Shown here piece by piece: positions 1-6,601 of a stretch of 6,601 bases of DNA. Location of the stretch: NCBI GenBank assembly GCA_027346035.1, contig DAIESZ010000124.1, forward strand, positions 1-6,601, read 5' to 3'. The notes under the pieces are model-generated. The model was not told the DNA's origin. It did not search any database and saw nothing but the letters and a program-made list of their open reading frames with translations. Made by a program: the position numbers and the translations under genes. Within the stretch, counting starts at the first letter, position 1, and each line of letters opens with the position of its first letter. This DNA comes from Propionibacteriaceae bacterium (GTDB lineage Bacteria; Actinomycetota; Actinomycetes; Propionibacteriales; Propionibacteriaceae).

Positions 1-5
1 GGACT

Positions 6-41
6 GGGTGGTGGGTGGGGTGGACGGGGGTATGGGTGGGG
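6..41 (+). other. potential G-quadruplex-forming G-run cluster
   Basis: The plus strand carries five-plus G-tracts separated by short loops: GGG at 6-8 and 13-15, GGGG at 17-20, GGGGG at 26-30, GGG at 34-36 and GGGG at 38-41, with loops of 4, 1, 5, 3 and 1 nt. This satisfies the usual pattern of four G3+ runs with 1-7 nt loops, with more than one register. Folding in vivo is inference. GC-rich genomes contain many such motifs, but the density here is high. A transcript made from the minus strand would carry the C-rich complement. Confidence 0.5.
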
Positions 42-114
42 ACGGTCGGGGCCGGCGTCCGAGCGGATGGCCGGTGGTTGGCCGTTGGGGGTCTCGACCG
101 TCCGTGGGCGAGCG

Positions 115-214
115 GCTGGCGATCTCTGCTTTGGCTGGCGAAAATCGCGCCCATTCAGCAGACTTCGCCAGCAGCTCAGCAGCGATCGCCAGCAGCACCG
201 TCGAATTCGCCAGC
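115..214 (-). repeat. array of five WTCGCCAGC motifs forming a nested hairpin
   Basis: Five copies of a 9-mer, TTCGCCAGC or ATCGCCAGC, occur within 100 bp. Two are inverted (115-123 and 134-142) and three direct (164-172, 185-193, 206-214). The direct copies are exactly 21 bp apart and the inverted ones 19 bp apart. The inner copies pair as a 9-bp stem (134-142 with 164-172). The outer copies pair over 115-130 with 178-193, 15 of 16 positions matching. Together they give one long hairpin spanning 115-193 with a 21-nt loop, and the copy at 206-214 is left over. Read in the direction of marR transcription, the spare copy comes first and the hairpin follows. It could end or protect the marR transcript, but there is no U-tract. 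The family is not one I recognise. Confidence 0.7.
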
Positions 215-223
215 CGCCCAGCC

Positions 224-263
224 GGGGTGGCGGAGCGACGGACGGGGTGGCGGAGCGACGGAC
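224..263. repeat. perfect 20-bp tandem duplication
   Basis: Two identical, adjacent 20-bp units, 224-243 and 244-263, each begin GGGGTGGCGGAG and end GACGGAC. They lie between the 3' end of marR (stop at 284-286) and the hairpin array. Perfect identity suggests a recent slippage or duplication event. No third full copy follows; the next bases (264-277) are only similarly G-rich. Confidence 0.85.
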
Positions 264-283
264 GGCGGGGCGGTGGGTTCCGC

Positions 284-736
284 TCAGACTCGTTCCTCGA
301 GCACCTGCTGCATGATCCGCCCGAGGGCCCGGAAATCCTCCGGATCGGCGCGGTCGACGAAGATGGCGCGCACCGCGTTGACGTGGCTGGGAGCCGCCGC
401 CTCGAGCACGGCGAAACCGGCTTCGGTGAGGTGGGCGTACACCCCACGCCGGTCATCGTTGGCCGACGTGCGCCGGACGATGCCACGCTGCTCGAGTCGG
501 GCGATGGCGTGAGTGAGCCGTGAGCGGCTCTGGTGAACCTGCTGCGCGAGGTCGGACATGCGCAACCGGCGTCCCTCGGCCTCGGACAGCGACACGAGGA
601 TCTCGTACTCGGCAAGGTCGAGTCCACGTCGGCGCAGATCGGCGTCGAGGTGTTGATTGATCCTGGCCACTCCCGAGAGCCACGAGCGCCAGATCTGTTG
701 CTGCTCCGGGCTGAGCCAGTTGGCGCTGTCATCCAT
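284..736 (-). CDS. MarR-family winged-helix transcriptional regulator
   Basis: A small cytoplasmic DNA-binding protein of 150 residues from the chosen start, normal for MarR. The middle reads as a winged helix-turn-helix: the LRMSDLAQQVHQSRSRLTHA stretch is helix-turn-helix plus recognition helix. It is followed by LEQRGIVRR and the wing NDDRRGVYAHLTEAG, which carries the D-x-R signature of the family. Flanking helices would form the dimer interface. Family members usually repress nearby genes and let go on binding a small acid, phenol or acyl/aryl-CoA. This gene is divergent from the acyl-CoA ligase-thioesterase pair, its likely target (inference). ATGs exist at 748, 745 and 736, and none has a Shine-Dalgarno sequence. 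I prefer 736 because a TATGAT hexamer lies 7 nt upstream, which suggests a leaderless message; starting at 748 would add four residues (MMPR). The ligand cannot be read from the sequence. Confidence 0.92.
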   Translation of the reverse strand: MDDSANWLSPEQQQIWRSWLSGVARINQHLDADLRRRGLDLAEYEILVSLSEAEGRRLRMSDLAQQVHQSRSRLTHAIARLEQRGIVRRTSANDDRRGVYAHLTEAGFAVLEAAAPSHVNAVRAIFVDRADPEDFRALGRIMQQVLEERV

Positions 737-743
737 GCGCGGC

Positions 744-749
744 ATCATA
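744..749 (-). promoter_or_regulatory. candidate -10 box for a leaderless marR transcript
   Basis: On the minus strand TATGAT occupies 749 down to 744 and is followed by exactly 7 nt before the ATG at 736. This is the spacing expected if transcription starts on the A of the start codon. The hexamer fits the TANNNT form common in actinobacteria. No good -35 is present at 17-18 bp; TTGCCG at 769-764 is only 14 bp away. The absence of any ribosome-binding site before the three possible ATGs is consistent with leaderless initiation. Confidence 0.45.
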
Positions 750-891
750 ACGCCCGGTCAGTCCGGCAATACGGGTGGGCGCCCGCACGCTCTCCCCCGT
801 TGACAGCGCGCGCGACTCCCCGCGATCAGGCGACCCTGCATCCGCGACCAACCCGGCCCGTCATGAAAGACTGCTCGGAGTGACCGAAACC

Positions 892-897
892 GGGAGG
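892..897 (+). promoter_or_regulatory. ribosome-binding site of the acyl-CoA ligase
   Basis: GGGAGG sits 4 nt before the GTG at 902. It is the only strong Shine-Dalgarno near the 5' end of this frame and fixes the GTG start. Confidence 0.7.
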
Positions 898-901
898 ACA
901 C

Positions 902-2791
902 GTGATCGACCCTCAGGCGACGTCTCCGCGCCCCACGCGGGCAGACGTCGAGTCGCAGTGTGAACGCAGCGTCGGCGAGATGCTCGCAGAGCGGGTGCGT
1001 CGCACGCCCGGCGCCACGGCGTTCCTCGTCCCCGACCGGCGCGCTGCCGGGCCGGCCACATGGACGCCGCACACCTGGGCGCAGACCCAGGAAGAGGTGC
1101 ATGTCGTCGCAGCCGGCCTGTTGTCGCTCGGGCTGCAACCCGAGCAGCGCGTCGCGATCGCGTCGACCACACGCCATGAGTGGATCATCGCCGACCTCGC
1201 GATCGCCTGCGCCGGTGGTGCGACGACGACGATCTATCCGAACACCACCAGCCCCGACGTGCTGTTCATCGCCAAGGATTCCGACAGCCGCATCCTCATC
1301 GCCGAGAACCAGGCACAGGCGGCGAAGGTGCAGGACGTCGACGAGTTCGCCGGCCAGATCTCCACGATCGTGTTGCTCGACGACGACCGCCAGCCGGTCG
1401 ACCGGGTCGATCAGCGGGTGATCACGTGGGCGGAGCTGCGCGATCTCGGACGCCGGCTTCTGGACGCCGAACCCGATGCGGTCGCCCGGGCCATCGCGGC
1501 GACCACCCCCGACATGCTGAGCACGCTGATCTACACCTCCGGCACCACCGGGCAGCCGAAGGGCGTCGAGTTGACCCATGAGGCGCTGACCTACCAGTCG
1601 GCGGCGATGGATTCGTTGCACGTCATCGACGAGCACTCGGTGCAGTACCTCTGGCTGCCGCTCAGCCACGTGTTCGGCAAGGTGCTCATCGCCGTTCAGG
1701 TGAAGGTCGGTTTCTGCACCGCCGTCGACGGACGGATCGACCGCATCGTCGAGGGCCTCGGTGAGGTGCATCCCACGTTCATGTGCGGCGCGCCGCGAAT
1801 CTTCGAGAAGGTCCGCGCCGCCGTGCTCACGGCGAACCCCCGCAACGGCATCGCTGGGCGGATCGCCCGCTGGGCGTTCTCGGTCGGCCGCCGCAGCATC
1901 CCCTACCGTCTCGAGGGTCGCCCGATGCCGAAGGGGCTCGCGGCGCGGTATGCGATCGCTGATCGGCTCGTGTTCGGCAAGCTCAAGCAGCGCATGGGCG
2001 GCAACATCGAGTTCTTCATCTCCGGTTCGGCCAAGCTGTCCAGCCAGGTGCAGGAGTGGTTCTACGCGGCGGGCATCGTCGTGACTGAGGGCTACGGGTC
2101 GACCGAGACGACGGCGATCGCGTTCCTCAACGAGCCGCGCACCCCGAGGTTCGGCACGGTCGGCCAGGTCGCACCGGGGATCGACGTGCGGATCGCCGAC
2201 GACGGTGAGGTGATGCTGCGTGGTCCGATCATCGCCCGCGGCTATCACAACCAGCCGGAGGCCACCGCAGAGGCGTTCAGCGACGGCTGGTTCCATACCG
2301 GCGACATCGGCGAATTCGACGCCGACGGCAACCTGCGGATCACCGAGCGCAAGAAGGACCTCATCAAGACCTCGGGCGGCAAGTACGTCGCGCCGCAGAA
2401 GGTCGAGGCGGCGATCGCGGCGAACATCCCCTACATCAGCCAGGCGATCGCTCTGGGCGAGGGACGCAAGTACATCGTCGCGCTGATCACCCTCGACCCG
2501 GTCGCCCTGCGGCGCTGGGGCGAGAGGCACGGGCACGGCGACCTCGACTACGCCGCGCTGAGCCGGCGTCCCGAGATCCGGCACTCGATCGAGAGGTACA
2601 TGGACGTCGCGAACACCCATCTCGAGCGCTGGGAGACCGTCAAGCGGTTCGCGATCCTCGACCACGAGTTCTCCGTCCACGACGGTGGCGTGACACCGAA
2701 CATGAAGGTGCGCCGCACCGTTGTCGCGAACAAGTACGCCCACATCGTCGATTCGCTCTACGACAAGGAGCCCGGCGAGGACGCCCAGTGA
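902..2791 (+). CDS. long-chain fatty-acid-CoA ligase (AMP-forming), FadD15-like
   Basis: It activates a free fatty acid with ATP and CoA to acyl-CoA, AMP and pyrophosphate via an acyl-adenylate. At 629 residues it has the normal length for the bacterial long-chain acyl-CoA synthetase group. ANL-superfamily core motifs are all present: the phosphate-binding loop YTSGTTGQPKG (211-221), the adenine/Mg motif GYGSTETT (397-404), GWFHTGD (462-468) with the ribose-binding Asp468, the hinge RKKDLIKTSGGKYVAP (from 483), and a C-terminal PNMKVRR with Lys602 in the position of the adenylation lysine. The LPLSHVFGK segment (about 254) and the GNIEFFISGSAKL segment are typical of the long-chain group. No signal peptide or membrane segment is evident. 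Its stop overlaps the thioesterase start by 4 bp. The actual chain length or an aromatic substrate cannot be decided from sequence. The symbol is left blank because actinobacteria have many fadD paralogues. Confidence 0.93.
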   Translation: MIDPQATSPRPTRADVESQCERSVGEMLAERVRRTPGATAFLVPDRRAAGPATWTPHTWAQTQEEVHVVAAGLLSLGLQPEQRVAIASTTRHEWIIADLAIACAGGATTTIYPNTTSPDVLFIAKDSDSRILIAENQAQAAKVQDVDEFAGQISTIVLLDDDRQPVDRVDQRVITWAELRDLGRRLLDAEPDAVARAIAATTPDMLSTLIYTSGTTGQPKGVELTHEALTYQSAAMDSLHVIDEHSVQYLWLPLSHVFGKVLIAVQVKVGFCTAVDGRIDRIVEGLGEVHPTFMCGAPRIFEKVRAAVLTANPRNGIAGRIARWAFSVGRRSIPYRLEGRPMPKGLAARYAIADRLVFGKLKQRMGGNIEFFISGSAKLSSQVQEWFYAAGIVVTEGYGSTETTAIAFLNEPRTPRFGTVGQVAPGIDVRIADDGEVMLRGPIIARGYHNQPEATAEAFSDGWFHTGDIGEFDADGNLRITERKKDLIKTSGGKYVAPQKVEAAIAANIPYISQAIALGEGRKYIVALITLDPVALRRWGERHGHGDLDYAALSRRPEIRHSIERYMDVANTHLERWETVKRFAILDHEFSVHDGGVTPNMKVRRTVVANKYAHIVDSLYDKEPGEDAQ

Positions 2792-3660
2792 GTCCGGCCA
2801 GCCCCTTGTGGGTCGACGTGCCGCTGCGCTGGGGCGACATGGACGCCCAGGGGCACGTCAACAACGCGGGCATCGTCGACTACCTCCAGGAGGCCCGCGT
2901 CGATTTCCTGTTGATGGGCAAGAACGGACACATGCTCGGCGGAGGCGTGGTCGTCGTGCGACACGAGGTGGTCTACAAGCGGCCGATCGTGTTCACCGAC
3001 GAGCCTGCCCGGGTGGCGATCGCCCCCTGCGAGGTGGGCGCGAGCCGTTTCGTCATCGGGTACGAGCTGCATCATCAAGGTCAACTGTGCGCCGTCGCGC
3101 GGACCACGATGTGCCCTTTCGATTTCGGGGCGGGACGCCCGCGCCGGCTCACTGGCGAGGAGCGTGAATGGTTCGCGGAGCGCGTCGTGCCCGGACCCGA
3201 GATGGCGCCGCTCACCGTTCCCGACCTGTCGGGTCGGGGTCTGGCGAGCGACCTGCGGGTGCGCTGGAGTGATGTCGACGGGTACGGCCACGTCAACAAC
3301 GTGCGCTACTTCGACTTCATCCAGGAGGCCCGGATCCAGGTGACGACGGTGCTCGACCCGAGCACGGCCCGGGCCGGCAGCCCCGACGCGCCCGTCGGGA
3401 GCCTGTGGCTGGTGGCCCGCCAGGACGTCGATTACATCGCCCAGATCGAGCATCGGGTGCGTCCCTACCGGGTGCTCGTGGCGCCGGTGAGGATCGGCAC
3501 CACGTCGGTGACGCTCGCGTCCGAGATCGTCGATCCCGACGCCGACGGCGCGCTGCTCGCCCGCGGCCGCACCGTGCTCGTGCACGCGGACGCCGGAGGA
3601 CGTCCGGCGCCCCTGACCGGGACCACCCGGACGGCGCTCGCCGAGGTCCTGGTCGACTGA
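2788..3660 (+). CDS. acyl-CoA thioesterase with two hotdog domains (4HBT type)
   Basis: This 290-residue protein is predicted to hydrolyse acyl-CoA to free acid and CoA in the cytoplasm. It is an internal duplication of two hotdog folds. The first begins with RWGDMDAQGHVNN (14-26) followed by YLQEARVDF. The second begins with RWSDVDGYGHVNN (159-171) followed by FIQEARIQV. Both halves keep the W-x-D-x-D-x-x-G-H-V-N-N signature of the 4-hydroxybenzoyl-CoA thioesterase / YbgC-like family, including the acidic residues (Asp17/Asp19 and Asp162/Asp164). The two signatures lie 145 residues apart, and a single-chain pseudo-dimer is expected. The start is the GTG inside the GTGA that also holds the ligase stop. 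GCGAGGA (2775-2781) lies 6 nt upstream, so coupled translation is likely. Substrate is unknown: fatty acyl-CoA is suggested by the neighbour, but aromatic acyl-CoA is possible. Confidence 0.88.
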   Translation: MSPASPLWVDVPLRWGDMDAQGHVNNAGIVDYLQEARVDFLLMGKNGHMLGGGVVVVRHEVVYKRPIVFTDEPARVAIAPCEVGASRFVIGYELHHQGQLCAVARTTMCPFDFGAGRPRRLTGEEREWFAERVVPGPEMAPLTVPDLSGRGLASDLRVRWSDVDGYGHVNNVRYFDFIQEARIQVTTVLDPSTARAGSPDAPVGSLWLVARQDVDYIAQIEHRVRPYRVLVAPVRIGTTSVTLASEIVDPDADGALLARGRTVLVHADAGGRPAPLTGTTRTALAEVLVD

Positions 3661-3702
3661 CGCGCGCGCCCCGGCCGGTCGCGAGCCGCGCCCGATGTGC
3701 GG

Positions 3703-3740
3703 CGACGTCCCGGGGCGGGCAGGGCCGCCCCGGGACGTCG
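3703..3740. terminator. bidirectional hairpin terminator between convergent genes
   Basis: A perfect 16-bp inverted repeat pairs 3703-3718 (CGACGTCCCGGGGCGG) with 3725-3740 around a 6-nt loop (GCAGGG). It lies 42 bp after the thioesterase stop and 2 bp from the aldo-keto reductase stop, so it can end both transcripts. There is no T-run on either side, as is common for high-GC actinobacterial terminators. Confidence 0.8.
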
Positions 3741-3742
3741 GC

Positions 3743-4786
3743 TCAGATCCGGCCCTTGCGGGCTCCGCTCCACAGGTCGACTCCGCCGTCGATCGCGTGC
3801 TGGTCGATCTCGGCGAGCTCGTCGGCGCCGAGATCCAGGTTGCCGAGTGCCTCGACGTTCTCCTCGAGCTGCGACACCGACGACGCACCGATCACCAGCG
3901 AGGTGACCCGCGGATCGCGCAACGCCCACACGAGCGCCAACTGGGCAAGGGTCTGCCCACGCCGCTGCGCGATGTCGTTGAGCGCGCGCAGGTGGCCGAG
4001 CATCTCGTCGGACAGCCAGTCGCGATTGAACGACTTGCCGGCCGCCGCCCGGGAGTCTTCCGGGACGCCGTGCAGGTAGCGGCCGGTGAGCAGGCCCTGG
4101 GCGAGGGCGGTGAAGCCGATGATCCCGAAGCCCAGCTCACCGGCGGCGTCCAGCAGGCCCTCGTTCTCGATCCACCGGTTGAACATGTTGAAGCTCGGCT
4201 GGTGGATGAGCAGAGGGGTGCCGAGGTCGTCGAGGATCCCCACGGCCTCGCGGCTGTGCTCGGCGTCGTAGGAGGAGATGCCGACGTACAGAGCCTTGCC
4301 CTGGCGCACCGCGGTGTCGAGAGCGGTCATCGTCTCCTCGAGCGGCGTGGTGGCGTCGAGGCGGTGTGAATAGAAGATGTCGACGTAGTCGAGACCCATG
4401 CGTTGGAGTGACTGGTCGAGGCTCGCCAGCATGTACTTGCGCGAGCCGCCGCCCTGGCCGTAGGGGCCGGGCCACATGTCCCAGCCGGCCTTGGTCGAGA
4501 TGACCATCTCGTCGCGATAGTGCGCGAAATCCTCGCGCATCAGGCGTCCGAAGTTGACCTCGGCCGCGCCGTAGGGAGGTCCGTAGTTGTTCGCGAGGTC
4601 GTGGTGGGTGATCCCGAGGTCGAAGGCTCGGCGGGCGACGGCCCGCTGGGTCTCGAACGTCTTGTCGTCGCCGAAGTTGTGCCAGTAGCCGAGGGAGAGC
4701 ACGGGCAGGTCGAGGCCCGAGCGTCCGGTGCGGCGGTAGACCATGCTGCCGTCGTACCGGTGGGGGTTCGCAAGGTAATCGCTCAT
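3743..4786 (-). CDS. yghZ: aldo-keto reductase, L-glyceraldehyde-3-phosphate reductase (YghZ) family
   Basis: This NADPH-dependent cytoplasmic TIM-barrel reductase has 347 residues, close to the family length. The sequence closely follows the E. coli YghZ pattern: start LANPHRY, then GITHHDLANNYGPPYG, ISTKAGWDMWPGPYG, SRKYMLASLDQSL, YVDIFYSHR, LIHQPSFNMFNRW and the cofactor-binding end VIGASSVSQLEENV. The catalytic tetrad is visible as Asp63, Tyr68, Lys99 and His141. E. coli YghZ reduces L-glyceraldehyde 3-phosphate and also methylglyoxal, so aldehyde detoxification is the likely role (family knowledge). The start at 4786 is supported by GGCAGG 8 nt upstream and by alignment with the YghZ N terminus. 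The frame stays open to 5158, but that extension has no homologous character and overlaps pyrC. An ATG at 4804 would add six residues. It follows pyrC on the same strand but beyond a strong hairpin, so it is probably its own unit. Confidence 0.92.
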   Translation of the reverse strand: MSDYLANPHRYDGSMVYRRTGRSGLDLPVLSLGYWHNFGDDKTFETQRAVARRAFDLGITHHDLANNYGPPYGAAEVNFGRLMREDFAHYRDEMVISTKAGWDMWPGPYGQGGGSRKYMLASLDQSLQRMGLDYVDIFYSHRLDATTPLEETMTALDTAVRQGKALYVGISSYDAEHSREAVGILDDLGTPLLIHQPSFNMFNRWIENEGLLDAAGELGFGIIGFTALAQGLLTGRYLHGVPEDSRAAAGKSFNRDWLSDEMLGHLRALNDIAQRRGQTLAQLALVWALRDPRVTSLVIGASSVSQLEENVEALGNLDLGADELAEIDQHAIDGGVDLWSGARKGRI

Positions 4787-4841
4787 GCGCCCAACCTGCC
4801 ACATCGGGGGGCAGCTTGTCCCGCGGTCCCAGCCGCGCGCG

Positions 4842-4958
4842 GGGTGGTGGCGGCGTACGACTCGGCCCACGGCGTAGTCGGGTCGTACGCCGTCGGCCTT
4901 CTCGTACGCCGCCGGACATCTCGTACGCCCTCGGCCTTCTCGTGCGCCGCGCCGACCC
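4842..4958 (-). repeat. 19-bp-pitch array of TCGTACGCC units forming a nested hairpin
   Basis: Four direct 19-bp units start at 4883, 4902, 4921 and 4940, each opening with TCGTACGCC (TCGTGCGCC in the last). Units 1 and 3 differ by one base (TCGTACGCCGTCGGCCTTC against ...CCCTCGGCCTTC). Two inverted units precede them: GGCGTACGA ending at 4860 and the diverged GGCGTAGTC ending at 4879, again 19 bp apart. Pairing gives one long stem: 4849-4860 with 4902-4913 (12 bp), a 3x3 internal loop, 4864-4867 with 4895-4898 (4 bp), one mismatch, then 4869-4876 with 4886-4893 (8 bp) around a 9-nt loop. Units 3 and 4 are left over. The period is not a multiple of three, so this is not coding. In the sense of pyrC transcription the spare units come first and the hairpin follows. 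Confidence 0.8.
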
Positions 4959-4986
4959 GCGCCGGGGCTCGGCCGGCGCGGGTCGG
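4952..4986 (-). terminator. hairpin terminator of the pyrBC transcript
   Basis: A perfect 14-bp inverted repeat pairs 4952-4965 (CCGACCCGCGCCGG) with 4973-4986 around a 7-nt loop. It begins 5 bp after the pyrC stop codon and has no U-tract. It overlaps the last unit of the 19-bp array by 7 bp. Position and stability suggest it ends pyrBC transcription before the aldo-keto reductase. Confidence 0.75.
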
Positions 4987-4991
4987 GGGGG

Positions 4992-6263
4992 TCAGCGCCG
5001 GTAGGTGAGGCGCCCACTCCAGATGGTGGCCACCACAGGGTCGGGCAGTTCGCGGCCGTGGTACGGGTTGTTGCGCGACAGGGACGCCGACCGGTTGCGG
5101 TCGACCACGGCGCGGGCCGACGGATCCACCAGCACCAGGTTTGCCGGCGACCCGACACGGATCGGCTGCCCCTGGCCCGGCACCCGTCCGAGCCGTGCCG
5201 GGGCGTAGCTCATCCGGTCGGCCAGGTCCGCCCATCCCATCCGGCCACTGGTGACCATGACGTCGATGACCACCGCCAACGCCTGCTCCAGGCCGAGCAT
5301 GCCCGGCTTGGCTTCGACGAACGCGTGGTCCTTGTCCTGCACGGCATGGGGGGCGTGGTCGGTGCCGACCGTGTCGATCGTGCCGTCGGCGAGCCCGTCG
5401 CGCAGCGCCTCGATGTGTTCGTCGGTGCGCAGCGGGGGGTTGACCTTGAACGTCGTGTCGTAGCCCTCGATCTCGCGGGTGCCCAGGTACAGGTGGTGCG
5501 GCGTGGCCTCGGCTGTCACCGGGATGCCCTGCTTCTTCGCCCAACGGATGATCTCGACCGACTCGGCGGTCGACACGTGGTAGACGTGCACCTTCGAGCC
5601 GGTGAGCTTGGCCAGTTGCACGTCGCGGGCCACGATCACCGATTCGGCGGCGGCCGGCCAGCCGCCCAGGCCCAGGCGTCCGGAGATCTCGCTCTCGTGG
5701 GCGCAGGCCCCGGGACCGGCAAGGTGCGAGTCCTGCGCGTGCTGGGCGATGAGACCGCCGAACGGACGCACCCATTCGAGGGCACGCCGCATGAGCAGGG
5801 CGTCCATGACGCAGTGACCGTCGTCGGAGAACACCCGCACCCCTGCGCGCGAGGCGGCCATCAGCCCCATCTCGGCCAGCTCGCGGCCCTCGAGGTTCTT
5901 GGTGACGGCGCCGACGACCACCACCTGGGCCGAGCCGTCGCGCAGCCCCAGGTCGTGGATGGTCTCGGCCTTCTCGGCGGTGTCGATGACCGGATCGGTG
6001 TTGGCCATCGCGTGGACGCAGGTGAACCCGCCGCGGGCCGCGGCCAGCGTGCCGCTGCGCACCGTCTCGGCGTCCTCGCGCCCGGGCTCCCGCAGGTGAG
6101 TGTGCAGGTCGACCAGCCCCGGCAGGATCACCAGCCCGTCGGCGTCGATGCGGGTGGCCCCCACCGCGGGCTCCTCGACGAAGTGCCCGTCGGTGATGTA
6201 CCAGTCGCCGGGGCCGCCCTCTGCCGTGCGGGCCCCGCTGATCACCCAGTTCTGCCCGCTCAT
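4992..6263 (-). CDS. pyrC: dihydroorotase, class I (PyrC)
   Basis: It is a zinc amidohydrolase that interconverts N-carbamoyl-L-aspartate and L-dihydroorotate, step three of UMP synthesis, in the cytoplasm. The protein has 423 residues, as expected for class I. Visible landmarks in order: DLHTHLREPG with metal-binding His54 and His56 and substrate-binding Arg58; MANTDP with Asn88; FSDDG with Asp148, the bridging metal-ligand position of class I enzymes; His175 in IAQHAQD; His229 in HVYHVSTAES; NPPLR (275-279); and the catalytic aspartate Asp302 in GTDHAPH. All metal and catalytic positions are intact, so this is an active enzyme rather than a PyrC-like pseudo-subunit. The ATG at 6263 has an excellent AAGGAG 7 nt upstream and overlaps the pyrB stop (ATGA), so the two are coupled. 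A hairpin follows the stop directly. Confidence 0.97.
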   Translation of the reverse strand: MSGQNWVISGARTAEGGPGDWYITDGHFVEEPAVGATRIDADGLVILPGLVDLHTHLREPGREDAETVRSGTLAAARGGFTCVHAMANTDPVIDTAEKAETIHDLGLRDGSAQVVVVGAVTKNLEGRELAEMGLMAASRAGVRVFSDDGHCVMDALLMRRALEWVRPFGGLIAQHAQDSHLAGPGACAHESEISGRLGLGGWPAAAESVIVARDVQLAKLTGSKVHVYHVSTAESVEIIRWAKKQGIPVTAEATPHHLYLGTREIEGYDTTFKVNPPLRTDEHIEALRDGLADGTIDTVGTDHAPHAVQDKDHAFVEAKPGMLGLEQALAVVIDVMVTSGRMGWADLADRMSYAPARLGRVPGQGQPIRVGSPANLVLVDPSARAVVDRNRSASLSRNNPYHGRELPDPVVATIWSGRLTYRR

Positions 6264-6601
6264 GCCACGTCTCCTTCGCCACCGAGAATCTGATACAGCG
6301 CCGCCATCCGCACGGCCACACCCGCCGACACCTGATCGAGGATCAGCGAGTTGGCGGCGTCCGCGGCCTCGCTCGAGATCTCGAGTCCCCGGTTCATCGG
6401 ACCGGGGTGGCAGATGGCGGCGGTGTCCTTGAGCCGCGCCATCCGCGAGGGGGTGAGGCCCCAGCGGGCGATGTACTCGCGCTCGCTGGGGAAGTAGCCG
6501 GACGTCATCCGCTCGCGCTGCACCCGCAGCATCATCACGATGTCGGCCCGGGGGAGCGCGGTGTCGAAGTCGGTGGTCACCTCGACCGGCCAGGACGCCG
6601 C
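6260..6601 (-). CDS. pyrB: aspartate carbamoyltransferase catalytic subunit (PyrB), 3' part
   Basis: Only the C-terminal 113 codons are in the window; the gene continues beyond base 6601, whose base is the first of an in-frame codon. The enzyme joins carbamoyl phosphate and L-aspartate to N-carbamoyl-L-aspartate, the substrate for PyrC next door. Diagnostic segments are ADIVMMLRVQRERM (aspartate-binding arginine and glutamine), the active-site loop HPGPMNRGLEI, and the C-terminal QVSAGVAVRMAALYQIL helix. The reading frame is intact to the stop, which overlaps the pyrC ATG by 4 bp. The in-frame GTG at 6580 is an internal valine, not the start, since conserved sequence (WPVEVTTDFD) continues upstream of it. 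Confidence 0.95.
   Translation of the reverse strand, partial: AASWPVEVTTDFDTALPRADIVMMLRVQRERMTSGYFPSEREYIARWGLTPSRMARLKDTAAICHPGPMNRGLEISSEAADAANSLILDQVSAGVAVRMAALYQILGGEGDVA
6271..6276 (-). promoter_or_regulatory. ribosome-binding site of pyrC
   Basis: AAGGAG on the minus strand, inside the last codons of pyrB, stands 7 nt before the pyrC ATG. It fixes the start at 6263 and shows that pyrC can be initiated independently as well as by coupling. Confidence 0.85.

Larger units (their letters stand above)
1..283. other. gene-free region 3' of marR, rich in repeats
   Basis: I see no credible gene here. Open frames on the plus strand run straight into the antisense of marR and have low-complexity Ser/Ala/Arg/Gly composition. 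From left to right the stretch holds a G-run cluster (6-41), about 70 bp of featureless GC-rich DNA, an inverted/direct repeat array (115-214) and a tandem 20-bp duplication (224-263). The gene to the left lies outside the window, so it is unknown whether this is a convergent intergenic region or an upstream region. Confidence 0.6.
737..901. promoter_or_regulatory. divergent control region between marR and the acyl-CoA ligase
   Basis: This 165-bp gap must hold the promoters of both divergent units and probably the MarR operator. On the plus strand a perfect TTGACA lies at 800-805, but at 17-18 bp spacing the bases (CGATCA, GATCAG) are a poor -10, so the ligase promoter is unproven. GGGCGCCC (777-784) is a short perfect palindrome. 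I could not find a longer, AT-containing MarR-type inverted repeat. Confidence 0.4.
4787..4991. other. intergenic region between pyrC and the aldo-keto reductase
   Basis: These 205 bp hold a hairpin terminator next to the pyrC stop (4952-4986), a 19-bp-pitch repeat array (4842-4958) and about 55 bp of leader before the reductase. I could not identify a convincing -35/-10 pair for the reductase. Its promoter may lie within or beside the repeats. Confidence 0.6.

Overview
The window comes from a very GC-rich bacterium. Strong third-position G/C bias, long antisense shadow ORFs, GTG starts, 4-bp gene overlaps, a FadD15-like acyl-CoA ligase and terminators without U-tracts all point to an actinomycete (Actinomycetota). 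Propionibacteriales is a guess from general appearance only. No mobile element, tRNA, rRNA or CRISPR array is visible.

Layout. Bases 1-283 hold no credible gene. They contain a G-quadruplex-type G-run, a nested hairpin with an extra direct repeat, and a 20-bp tandem duplication. A MarR-family regulator on the minus strand (284-736) is divergent from a plus-strand pair: a long-chain acyl-CoA ligase (902-2791) and a double-hotdog acyl-CoA thioesterase (2788-3660), which overlap by 4 bp. A perfect 16-bp stem at 3703-3740 separates this pair from a convergent aldo-keto reductase of the YghZ / L-glyceraldehyde-3-phosphate reductase type (3743-4786, minus). After a 205-bp intergenic region come pyrC (4992-6263, minus) and the 3' part of pyrB (6260-6601, minus, cut by the window edge), also overlapping by 4 bp.

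How the genes work together. The ligase makes acyl-CoA from free fatty acid and the thioesterase would hydrolyse an acyl-CoA. They are translationally coupled, and the divergent MarR regulator is the natural candidate to control them. pyrB and pyrC encode consecutive steps of UMP synthesis (carbamoyl-aspartate, then dihydroorotate). The reductase is a separate unit, probably for glyceraldehyde-phosphate or methylglyoxal-type aldehydes.

The most interesting material is non-coding. Two intergenic regions, each just 3' of a minus-strand gene (marR, pyrC), carry unrelated 9-bp core motifs arranged the same way: two inverted and several direct copies at a regular 19- or 21-bp pitch. In both, two units fold into a long nested hairpin and one or two direct copies are left over. 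I recognise neither family. The protein-coding genes themselves look ordinary.
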